From Balneolaceae bacterium (GTDB lineage Bacteria > Bacteroidota > Rhodothermia > Balneolales > Balneolaceae): a stretch of DNA of 64,000 bases. The position numbers were made by a program, and so were the translations under genes. The notes under the pieces are model-generated. The model was not told the DNA's origin, ran no database searches, and saw only the letters and a program-made list of their open reading frames with translations. Every line of letters starts with the position of its first letter. Position 1 is the first letter of the stretch. The DNA lies in NCBI GenBank assembly GCA_018401935.1, contig JAGYJQ010000006.1, positions 1 to 64,000 of the forward strand. The letters run 5' to 3'. Positions 50,554 to 58,663 of this stretch are shown one piece after another.

Positions 50554-50599
50554 GGAGGCCGAAACAAGAGGAAGCCGAAATAAAGGAAGACGAAATAAA
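50554..50599. repeat. Short imperfect tandem repeat (about 15 bp, three units)
   Basis: Three consecutive units resemble GGAAGCCGAAATAAA: 50554-50569, 50570-50584 and 50585-50599. They lie in the 230-base gap between the zinc dehydrogenase start and the aldehyde dehydrogenase stop. No promoter motif was confirmed in that gap. Confidence 0.7.
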
Positions 50600-50649
50600 G
50601 CTACAGGAACAAACTACCTGGTCTAAACTGCAGTAGAAAGTGAGATTTA

Positions 50650-52041
50650 CTAAGGCTCTACGACCGTTTGAGTTCGTGTAAACGCTCTAATTCCCTGCAA
50701 CCCGAGTTCTTTACCCCAACCCGAGTCATTATATCCTCCAAAAGGAAGACGAGGGTCCGATTTTACCATGTCGTTGATAGCTATGTTTCCTGCCTGCAGT
50801 AAGGTGGGATATTGTGTTATTCGAGATGCGGATTCGGTAAAAATCGCTGCCCCTAGGCCGTAGGTGGTAGTATTCGCTAAAGTAATGGCTTGGTGATCAT
50901 CTTTGGCTCGAATGATGGCGGCTACTGGACCAAATAATTCTTGATCAAAGGCTGGCATACCTGGGCTAACATTTGATAAAACGGTCACAGGGTAGTAGGC
51001 ACCCTTAGCTTCAGGAATTTGCCCACCTAGTTCACAATAGGCCCCTAAATCAATGGAATCGTCTACCTGTTTGGCGAGTTGATCTCTGAGATCAATTCGC
51101 GCCATTGGTCCCACAAAAAAACCCTCGGTAGAGCGATTTGAAGGATTTGTGAAACTATATTGACGCGCAAAAGTCAAAAATTGGGTCATAAATTCATCGA
51201 AAATAGCGTCCAACACTATAATTCGCTTAGCTGCTATACATGACTGACCGGTATTTAACCATCTGGATTGTGCACACTTTTCAACCGCATTTTTGACCAC
51301 AGCATCGTCAAATACTAGATAAGGATCACTTCCACCCAATTCCAACACACTCGGCTTGAGATATTCAGCTGCTTGTTTAGCCACTACCCGACCTGCCTCC
51401 GTACTCCCGGTGAATGTGATCATATTCACCGCAGGATGAGCTATTAAGGCCTTAACTCTACTGTTATCAACTTTAATATGCACCAATAATCCCTCCGGGA
51501 ATCCTGCCTCCAAAAATAGCTGTTCAATAATCTCTGCACAACCTTGGGTACTTGGGGCATGTTTTAACACAACACCATTACCCGCCATTATTGCTGGTAC
51601 GGCACATCGAAAAACCTGCCAAAAAGGGAAATTCCAAGGCATTATAGCCAGAATATTTCCAATTGGCTCAAATTGAACATAAGAACGTTGAAATTCAGTG
51701 GGTATTATTTCCGCATCAAGGTATGCCTCTGCAGAATCGGCAAACCAACTAGAAAGCCACGCACATTTAGAAATCTCCCTGATACCTTGTGCCCAAGGTT
51801 TCCCCATCTCTAGAGCCATTGTGTGTGCGGCATGGTGCTCCATTTTTACCAAGTCCTTAGCCAGTTTATGCATACACGCTTTTCGTTGGGCAAAACTTGT
51901 TCTGCTCCAATCTTTTTGGGCTACCTGAAGACCAGCCAATCGTTTTTCTATGTCCTGCTCACTATGCTGTTGATATTCGTTTACCCATTCCAGGGTCGCC
52001 GGATTTATACTCTTTAGGGGAGGAAGATAGGTTGTAGGCAT
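50650..52041 (-). CDS. Succinate-semialdehyde-type aldehyde dehydrogenase (Sad/GabD1-like)
   Basis: The 463-residue NAD(P)-dependent aldehyde dehydrogenase has catalytic Cys267 or so in NTGQSCIAAKRIIV, the general base Glu in VLELGGSDPYLVF, and the Asn/Phe segment MPWNFPFWQVFRCAVPAI. The GQSCIAAKR form is typical of the short YneI/Sad/GabD1 branch of succinate-semialdehyde dehydrogenases. Other semialdehydes, including phosphonoacetaldehyde, cannot be excluded. It lies 16 bases downstream of the class III aminotransferase, which would supply a semialdehyde. Confidence 0.85.
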   Translation of the reverse strand: MPTTYLPPLKSINPATLEWVNEYQQHSEQDIEKRLAGLQVAQKDWSRTSFAQRKACMHKLAKDLVKMEHHAAHTMALEMGKPWAQGIREISKCAWLSSWFADSAEAYLDAEIIPTEFQRSYVQFEPIGNILAIMPWNFPFWQVFRCAVPAIMAGNGVVLKHAPSTQGCAEIIEQLFLEAGFPEGLLVHIKVDNSRVKALIAHPAVNMITFTGSTEAGRVVAKQAAEYLKPSVLELGGSDPYLVFDDAVVKNAVEKCAQSRWLNTGQSCIAAKRIIVLDAIFDEFMTQFLTFARQYSFTNPSNRSTEGFFVGPMARIDLRDQLAKQVDDSIDLGAYCELGGQIPEAKGAYYPVTVLSNVSPGMPAFDQELFGPVAAIIRAKDDHQAITLANTTTYGLGAAIFTESASRITQYPTLLQAGNIAINDMVKSDPRLPFGGYNDSGWGKELGLQGIRAFTRTQTVVEP

Positions 52042-52057
52042 CTTAATGATGGGTTAA

Positions 52058-53293
52058 CTAATGAGTTGATGTTAGCGAATCTTCAGCTGTTTCATCTACC
52101 GTTTCATCAACTGCTACTTCAATTGCTTCTTTAATTGATTCTAATGTTTTGACTAACAGGTTTATGGGTATGGTTAATGGGGGCGCAAGCCGAATGAGAG
52201 TATTTGAATGCAGGGTCCAACCCAATAATATACCTTGATCAAAACAGCGCTCTACCACTCTCTGGGTCAATGAGCGGTCGCGTAATTCAAGTCCTAACAT
52301 TGCCCCCATACCCCTTAATTCAACAATACCTGGGCCCGTCAAAATAGCTCGTGCATACTCCTCAATTACCCTAGCTTTAGCCACATAGTTACCTTGTTTT
52401 AACACTCTTAGATTGGCCAAGGCCGCCGCCGCACTTACCGGGTGCCCCCCAAAGGTAGTGACGTGATTGAGAGGCGGGTCATACATAAAGCTTTTGAAAT
52501 GCTCCCGTGAAGACACAAAAGCCCCCATGGGCATTCCTCCTGACATGGCCTTTGCCAAGCATAAAACATCAGGAACTACTTGGTAATGTTCAAAAGCAAA
52601 AAAACGGCCTGTTCGTGCAAAACCGGATTGAATTTCATCAAAAATTAACACCGAACCCACTTCGGTGCAGCGCTTTCTTAACGCCTGTAACCAATTGAGA
52701 TGAGCCGCTATTACCCCTCCCTCCCCTTGAATAGGCTCAACAATGACCGCTGCTGTTTCGCTATCAATCTTGGAAAGATCTTCAATACGGTTAAAATGTA
52801 AAAACGTTACTTCTGGAAGCAGTGGCAAATAAGGATCTCTGTACACATTACGACCCGTTACACTTAACGAACCGTGTGTGTCACCATGGTAGGAGTTATG
52901 AAAGGCGACTAATTTTGTCCTACCGGTTGATTTTTTTGCTAGCTTAAGCGCCCCTTCATTTGCTTCGGTTCCGCTGTTCACCAAATACACTTGTTCCAAT
53001 GGCTCCGGCAATAACTCTACTAATTCTTTGGCAAAATTCCACTGCACCTCTTGAACAAACTCTCCATACACCATTACATGAAGGTGTTTATCCACTTGTT
53101 TTTTAATAGCCGATACAACGGCTGGGTGACGATGACCTAAACTACTCACAGCGATTCCAGAGATAAAATCTACAAAGCTTTGCCCCTGCTTAGTATATAT
53201 AAATGATCCTTCGGCCTGCTCAATTTCTAAGCCTATAGGAGCGTCACTCGTCTGGGCTACAAAGTGTTTAAATTGCTCTAGTGAATTGGACAT
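52058..53293 (-). CDS. Class III PLP aminotransferase (GabT/ArgD-like)
   Basis: The 411-residue omega-aminotransferase has VYLVNSGTEANEGALKLAKK (phosphate pocket), FHNSYHGDTHGSLSVTG, IVEPIQGEGGV, LIFDEIQSGFARTG, the PLP-binding Lys at about 247 in CLAKAMSGGMPMGA, and TFGGHPVSAAAALA. It is an acetylornithine/4-aminobutyrate-type enzyme by sequence. The adjacent semialdehyde dehydrogenase argues for an omega-amino acid such as 4-aminobutyrate as donor. The C-terminus has a short duplicated acidic tail (VDETVDETAED). Confidence 0.87.
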   Translation of the reverse strand: MSNSLEQFKHFVAQTSDAPIGLEIEQAEGSFIYTKQGQSFVDFISGIAVSSLGHRHPAVVSAIKKQVDKHLHVMVYGEFVQEVQWNFAKELVELLPEPLEQVYLVNSGTEANEGALKLAKKSTGRTKLVAFHNSYHGDTHGSLSVTGRNVYRDPYLPLLPEVTFLHFNRIEDLSKIDSETAAVIVEPIQGEGGVIAAHLNWLQALRKRCTEVGSVLIFDEIQSGFARTGRFFAFEHYQVVPDVLCLAKAMSGGMPMGAFVSSREHFKSFMYDPPLNHVTTFGGHPVSAAAALANLRVLKQGNYVAKARVIEEYARAILTGPGIVELRGMGAMLGLELRDRSLTQRVVERCFDQGILLGWTLHSNTLIRLAPPLTIPINLLVKTLESIKEAIEVAVDETVDETAEDSLTSTH

Positions 53294-53681
53294 GAGTATG
53301 AGGGAAAAATGGGTTTTTTATCGTTGGAATCTGAACGTGACTTATGTGTGAATTTTTTTTACTTCTTTCAATTTAGGCAAATATAGGTATTGTCCACGTC
53401 ACTCTAAACGAAAGTACTATGAAATGGGTTCGTTATTAAAATCAGAAAAAAAAATTTATCTAAAATCAGTATACTCATATCTATATTTACTTAACACCAG
53501 TTACTAAAGTCATTAAACACTTGTCTATTTCATCTTTTTATGTATATAAACTCTAGTTGTAAACATAAGTAAAGCGGGAATACCTAATAGGAAATAGGCA
53601 ATTAGCCATTTACCATCCTAGCTAATTAACAGCCGCATCTTAAAAAATCCGTCTGCATTTCAGATCCACATACGTACTATT
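53294..53681. other. Divergent intergenic region, no gene seen
   Basis: These 388 AT-rich bases lie between the aminotransferase and the secreted BNR protein. They should contain both promoters. I see several poly-A/T runs but no coding frame, clear palindrome or RNA structure. Confidence 0.5.
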
Positions 53682-56501
53682 ATGAACAAAATATACTCCC
53701 TAGCTATTCTTTTAATCTTAAGCGCCTTAACACTATTGTCCGTTTGGTTACTACCTAATTTCTGGACAAGTAACGATGCAAACAAAACCGATTTATTCAA
53801 TGAATCTCCAGTTATTTTACCCAAAATGAATAAAGCGGTGGATTACCGTGCTACGACTAATGAAGGCCGGCAAGAATACCTATTTAACCTACTTAAAGAT
53901 CCGGTAAGCCAAGAAATTCCAAGGGGAATACGCTCAAGAGAGCTGAATTTTGGCCAAGAACTTGCTAAAGAATTAGCTCCTAAAGCCAAAGTGATCAACG
54001 ATATGGCCTGGTCAGAGATAGGTCCCTACGATGTTAGTGGACGAACGCGTGGTTTGGCTGTAGATCAACGTAATTCCAATATTTTATTGGCTGGTGGAGC
54101 GTCGGGTGGGATTTGGAAAAGTACCGACGGTGGAAAATCTTGGACGCTCAAGTCAAATCCTGGTGAGAATCTAGGTGTTACGGATATCGTACAACATCCC
54201 AACTCACCTAACACCTGGTATTATACAACAGGAGAATATTACAGCTCAACTGATGCCCGCGGAGGTGGTGGTGGAACTTATTATGGCTCTGGAATCTATA
54301 AATCCACTGATAATGGGGAAAGCTGGAGTGTGATAGCCTCTACTGAGGATACCGACAACAGTTTCAACTCCCCCTTTGATTTCATCTCTGCTATCGAAAT
54401 TAACCCCACAACCGGAAGTATCTTTTTTACAAGCAATGCTTTTGGCATTTTTCGCACAACGGATGACTTCAATACCTATTCATTAGTCTTAGGTGGAGTA
54501 AACGAACATCAATATGCCGATATTGAAATCACATCGACCGGTAAAATGTACGGTGTGGTATCTAGCGGATTTAGTAGTAGTCAAGGAAATTCAACACCCG
54601 GCGTTTATGTCTCAACTGACAATGGAACCAATTGGCAGGATATTACCCCAGACGACTTTCCAACGACTCACTATCGCTCTGAGATTGGGGTAGCCCCATC
54701 GTTTGAAGATATTTTTTACTTGCTCACCGATACAGGTGGAGGAGCAAACGGCCTTAGTTTTTATTTGTTTGTGACCAGTGACCTAAACTATGTTAGCGCT
54801 CTTAACAGAAGTGATAATATTCCAAATTTTGGGGGTAGTGTTGGTGAATTAAACCCTCAAGGTGGGTATAATTTGGTTTGTGTGGTATCTCCAGAGAATC
54901 ACAACATCGTGTTTATTGGTGGTACAAATTTATTCCGATCGAAAAATGGCTTTGGAAGTCCTATAAATACCAGCAACGATCCAGACGTTTGGGTGGGTGG
55001 TTACGCGTATGCAAATAATGTGAGCGGCTATAAAAACCATCATGCCGATCAGCACAATTTAGTCTTTGATCCAAATAATCCAAAGCGTGCCTTTAGTGCT
55101 CATGATGGTGGAATTAGCGTTACATTTGATGCTACAGCTACCCCTGTTTCTTGGAGTTTACGTGAAGATGGGTATAACGTAACCCAGTTTTATACCGTAA
55201 GTGTGCACCCTGACTCAGGTGATACTCGGATTTTAGGGGGAACACAGGACAATGGCTCACCTTATTTCCGTTTCAACACAGCAGGCAACCATCCAGCTTC
55301 TGTTGATGTATCCTCTGGAGACGGATCTTTTGCCTACATGGGTAAGAATTACTTCTTGACTTCGTCCCAACGTGGGACTGCTATTCGATACAACTACAAT
55401 TCAAATGGTCAGGCCACAAATTGGTCCTATATTGCTCCGTCTGAAGCAAGTGGACAGTTGTTTATTCATCCCTTTGCGGCTGACCCAACTAACGAAAATT
55501 ATGTTGCCTATCCTTCTGGAAACCATATTTTTCTGAATAAAGAAATGGCCACTCTTGCCCGCAATACCGGTGGAGAAAACATGAACGGATGGACCCGTCT
55601 GCGACATGTCTCTGTTGGTTCGGGACATTCGGTTACTGCGCTAAGCTTTAGTAAGAGGCGCCCCTCCTCCCGCTTATATCTTGGTGGGAGTTCAAATTCT
55701 GATAAGCCTAAAATTCTCCGAATGGACGATATGGAAGATGACAGCACATTTACTGTGACTACTATAAATGATGCGGATGAGGGTTCCTATATACATGATA
55801 TTCATGTTAACCCAGAAAATGGTGACGAGGTCTTGGTTGTTATATCCAACTATGAAGTTGAAAGTTTGTTCCATAGCTCTAATGGAGGTAGTACCTGGAC
55901 CGCTGTTGGGGGTAATTTGGAGGGAGAAAATGGGCCTTCTTTCCGGGCAGCAGCTATAGCACCTACCGATGGTGGTGGCTCTTATTATTATGCTGGTACT
56001 AGTATCGGTTTATACATGACCGATGAGTTGAATGGCGCTGAAACTGAGTGGGTACCCACAGGGTTACAAACGATGGGAGCCCCTATCATTGCCGATCTAG
56101 ATTATCGGGAATCCGATGATTTGTTAGTTGCAGCAACCCATGGTCGAGGAATATTTGTGGGTGAAGTCCCTCTCAAAGTTTCCAATGAGGAAGAACTAGC
56201 GCCTTTAACACATGACAAGAAAATTCAACTCTTAGGCAACTATCCGAATCCGTTTAACCCGAGTACCCAAATCGTATTCAATTTATCGGTACCTGCTAGA
56301 GTGCAACTTGAGGTTTACGACATTCAAGGCCGTAAAATAGCTGAATTACTTTCAGGAAATGTTGTTTCAGCTGGTCGTCATGAACAATTGTTTGATGCGG
56401 ATCGCCTATCAAGTGGTACTTACTTCTATCGATTACAAGCTTTTAGTTTGGGGGGCGAAATGCTCATTAATACGACACGCACGATGAGTTTGGTGAAATA
56501 G
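53682..56501 (+). CDS. Secreted BNR/sortilin-like beta-propeller protein with T9SS-type C-terminal tail
   Basis: The 939-residue protein has an N-terminal hydrophobic signal (about 5-28), then a VPS10/sortilin-like or BNR-repeat propeller with several SxDxGxxW Asp-box motifs (STDGGKSWTLK, STDNGESWSVI, STDNGTNWQDI, SSNGGSTWTAV) at about 120-820. It ends with a secretion/sorting domain at about 850-939 ([40 protein letters not shown]). Often labelled glycosyl hydrolase, but no catalytic residue is evident. The tail matches that of the giant protein at 180-440, so both probably use the same type IX-like system. Confidence 0.88.
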   Translation: MNKIYSLAILLILSALTLLSVWLLPNFWTSNDANKTDLFNESPVILPKMNKAVDYRATTNEGRQEYLFNLLKDPVSQEIPRGIRSRELNFGQELAKELAPKAKVINDMAWSEIGPYDVSGRTRGLAVDQRNSNILLAGGASGGIWKSTDGGKSWTLKSNPGENLGVTDIVQHPNSPNTWYYTTGEYYSSTDARGGGGGTYYGSGIYKSTDNGESWSVIASTEDTDNSFNSPFDFISAIEINPTTGSIFFTSNAFGIFRTTDDFNTYSLVLGGVNEHQYADIEITSTGKMYGVVSSGFSSSQGNSTPGVYVSTDNGTNWQDITPDDFPTTHYRSEIGVAPSFEDIFYLLTDTGGGANGLSFYLFVTSDLNYVSALNRSDNIPNFGGSVGELNPQGGYNLVCVVSPENHNIVFIGGTNLFRSKNGFGSPINTSNDPDVWVGGYAYANNVSGYKNHHADQHNLVFDPNNPKRAFSAHDGGISVTFDATATPVSWSLREDGYNVTQFYTVSVHPDSGDTRILGGTQDNGSPYFRFNTAGNHPASVDVSSGDGSFAYMGKNYFLTSSQRGTAIRYNYNSNGQATNWSYIAPSEASGQLFIHPFAADPTNENYVAYPSGNHIFLNKEMATLARNTGGENMNGWTRLRHVSVGSGHSVTALSFSKRRPSSRLYLGGSSNSDKPKILRMDDMEDDSTFTVTTINDADEGSYIHDIHVNPENGDEVLVVISNYEVESLFHSSNGGSTWTAVGGNLEGENGPSFRAAAIAPTDGGGSYYYAGTSIGLYMTDELNGAETEWVPTGLQTMGAPIIADLDYRESDDLLVAATHGRGIFVGEVPLKVSNEEELAPLTHDKKIQLLGNYPNPFNPSTQIVFNLSVPARVQLEVYDIQGRKIAELLSGNVVSAGRHEQLFDADRLSSGTYFYRLQAFSLGGEMLINTTRTMSLVK

Positions 56502-56530
56502 CACGAGCGTTTAACCCTTATAACCTAGTT

Positions 56531-57415
56531 CTAGCCAATGTGAACGTACCAAGCGGCGATTAGTATATATAGTAAAAAGCTAAAGGATGAGAGGTATTTG
56601 ATTCTCATGACTTGCTTATACTCTTCTTCGGTACCCATTAGATCGTGGAGAACGCTATAAGTTAATAAAAAACCACCCAAAGAGGCTAGAATGAAGAATA
56701 TAGCTAGCCCCAGATGGTTAAACGACAAGCTGGCACCCACGAGTATGGATCCAAAGGAATAGGTATACATATAATAGGTACGGACTCCTTTTACCCCGAT
56801 TTGTAAAGCAAGGGTGCGATCCCCTCTATTACGGTCTTCTTCTAACTGAAATAGTTGCGAAATAGGATATAAACTAACAAGTATGCTTGCAACCCCGAGG
56901 GCAGCTAGGAGCGAAAGCAACGAAAAGGACATTCCACTACTGGAAAAGTAGCCCATAAAAAAACCATTGGTTCCTGTGCTCAGAAAAATCACGAGCACAC
57001 TAAGATAAGGATGCCCCTTCCACCTAAGTAATGGACTGGAATAGGCCCAAAAAAGCAAAAAGCTAAGTACATATACCGCAAAACTGACCATGGGCAAGTT
57101 ATCTGATACAATATCGTACATTAGAAATGGCGCGGGAACCATCATCAAGAAAAAAGAGGCCCACCGCATCCATGGTCGCATAGGTGGTGGGTTTTTTAAC
57201 CCTCCAATGGGTCCCTCGTCTTTGTCCCAGTATGAATTAAACGCGGTTGCCCCTCCATATAAGCCTAGATGCCAGAGTACGAAATACTGTGCAAAAAGTC
57301 TAAAGTCTGGCTCTTGCACATACAATATTGACAGGCCGTACGTACCTGATAAAAGCAGGGTTTGGTAGGGCCATCGGAGATGTGCTATGAAATGGACTAT
57401 TTGTCGGGTCAACAT
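56531..57415 (-). CDS. UbiA-family prenyltransferase
   Basis: This is a membrane prenyltransferase of about 294 residues with eight to nine membrane segments. The first Asp-rich motif is NSYWDKDEG (NxxxD) and the second is QLEEDRNRGDRTLALQIG. The open frame begins with a TTG at 57448, but ATG 57415 is preferred. The upstream IFTSIFTS is simply a 12-bp tandem duplication. The acceptor substrate is unknown. It could attach a prenyl chain to a quinone precursor, but it lacks the usual MenA look and is 38 kb from the men operon. Confidence 0.8.
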   Translation of the reverse strand: MLTRQIVHFIAHLRWPYQTLLLSGTYGLSILYVQEPDFRLFAQYFVLWHLGLYGGATAFNSYWDKDEGPIGGLKNPPPMRPWMRWASFFLMMVPAPFLMYDIVSDNLPMVSFAVYVLSFLLFWAYSSPLLRWKGHPYLSVLVIFLSTGTNGFFMGYFSSSGMSFSLLSLLAALGVASILVSLYPISQLFQLEEDRNRGDRTLALQIGVKGVRTYYMYTYSFGSILVGASLSFNHLGLAIFFILASLGGFLLTYSVLHDLMGTEEEYKQVMRIKYLSSFSFLLYILIAAWYVHIG

Positions 57416-57586
57416 TGAGGTGAAAATTGAGGTGAAAATCGGGATCAATGTACTGTGAATGTAGTGATTTAGCTAATGAGAATTTTTCACTGAATAAACT
57501 TGATTATAGCCACAACACTGCTCTTTAAGTTGTATATGATAGGGAGTTTATTCTTCGTTGATCCTTCGATTTTGTTATCTTTCTCT

Positions 57587-58567
57587 ATGCAAAAAAATCG
57601 CATACAATGTACTGAAGCAACAGAGCTATTGGAAATTGAACATATACTTTCTTTTGAGGAGTGGACTCGAAGAAAAAAAGCCCATGAACAGCGCACAGAC
57701 GCCCTTCTTTCACAATATTTAGAGAATAGATCTCGACATCAAAAGCAGCCCGTACTCGATTTCCTTTTTGAATATTATCATTTTCGACCAAGTAAACTAC
57801 GAAATTGGTCACCCGGAGTAGGACTATTTTTAGCATTGGATACAAACTTAAATTCTGTTGCTAACACCGCTACGCACACTACAGATGAAGATGGTGGATT
57901 ACCTGGTTATCTACCGGCCCTAAGTGAACTTTATTTGGCCCATGATATGGCCTACTTAGACCCCAAACTCTTCCCCGAGAAACGACTCTCATCACTTGCA
58001 TGGGTGATCAAATTGCTCCATAACACACAAGATAAAAGACCCCAATTTGGCTGCTTTGGACTGCATGAATGGGCGATGGTCTACCGATCTCATGAGCCTA
58101 GGCACAATCAGGTCTCTTTAAGATTTAGCCACGAAAAGATTGCGGAAATTGTAGATAGCCATCATTTATTATGTACCCACTTTGATGCTTTCCGTTTTTT
58201 TACGCCCCAGGCACAGCCACTAAATCGGCATTCCCTCAGTCGCGAGGTGTTTGCCGAATCCGAACAACCAGGCTGCATTCATACCAACATGGATGTCTAT
58301 AAATGGGCGTATAAATTTTATCCTTGGGTATCTAGTGAGCTCATTCTAGAGGCCTTTAAACTGGCCTATAAAGCGCGGCACATCGATATGAGGGCAAGTC
58401 CCTACGACTTGAGTTATATGGGACTCAATCCTATTAAAATCGAGACAGAAGCAGGAAAAAAAGAGTATCGTATAGCCCAAGAGTCCTTATCGATAGAAGC
58501 CAAAAGTTTACGTGCACGCCTTATCGGTGAGCTCGAACTACTCTGGGATACCCTCTCCCCTGGTTGA
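57587..58567 (+). CDS. Conserved protein of the family often labelled 3-methyladenine DNA glycosylase
   Basis: Conserved blocks include DFLFEYYHFRPSKLRNWSPG, FGCFGLHEWAMVYR, CTHFDAFRFFTP, EQPGCIHTNMDVYKWAYK and HIDMRASPYDLS. I recall these from a family of about 290-330 residues in Actinobacteria and others that databases call 3-methyladenine DNA glycosylase. I see no helix-hairpin-helix or other glycosylase motif supporting that name. The frame opens at 57500 with a hydrophobic stretch; ATG 57587 gives 326 residues and is preferred. The stop codon lies inside the first unit of a 21-bp repeat. Confidence 0.75.
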   Translation: MQKNRIQCTEATELLEIEHILSFEEWTRRKKAHEQRTDALLSQYLENRSRHQKQPVLDFLFEYYHFRPSKLRNWSPGVGLFLALDTNLNSVANTATHTTDEDGGLPGYLPALSELYLAHDMAYLDPKLFPEKRLSSLAWVIKLLHNTQDKRPQFGCFGLHEWAMVYRSHEPRHNQVSLRFSHEKIAEIVDSHHLLCTHFDAFRFFTPQAQPLNRHSLSREVFAESEQPGCIHTNMDVYKWAYKFYPWVSSELILEAFKLAYKARHIDMRASPYDLSYMGLNPIKIETEAGKKEYRIAQESLSIEAKSLRARLIGELELLWDTLSPG

Positions 58568-58643
58568 TGCAGCTATGGGCCTGGTTGATGCAGCTATGGG
58601 CCTGGTTAATGCAGCTAAGGGCCTGGTTAATGCAGCTAAGGAG
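58560..58643. repeat. Four 21-bp tandem repeats spanning the end of a gene
   Basis: Units at 58560-58580, 58581-58601, 58602-58622 and 58623-58643 begin CTGGTTGATGCAGC or CTGGTTAATGCAGC. The first contains the TGA stop of the preceding gene. The first two copies match each other and the last two match each other almost fully, suggesting two rounds of duplication. Confidence 0.9.
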
Positions 58644-58663
58644 TGATCTATAGACGAGAGACA

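Noticed and set aside
56531-57415. UbiA-family protein as MenA of the menaquinone pathway
   Set aside because: The Asp motifs fit the superfamily, but the specific MenA pattern is not clear and the gene is far from the men operon.
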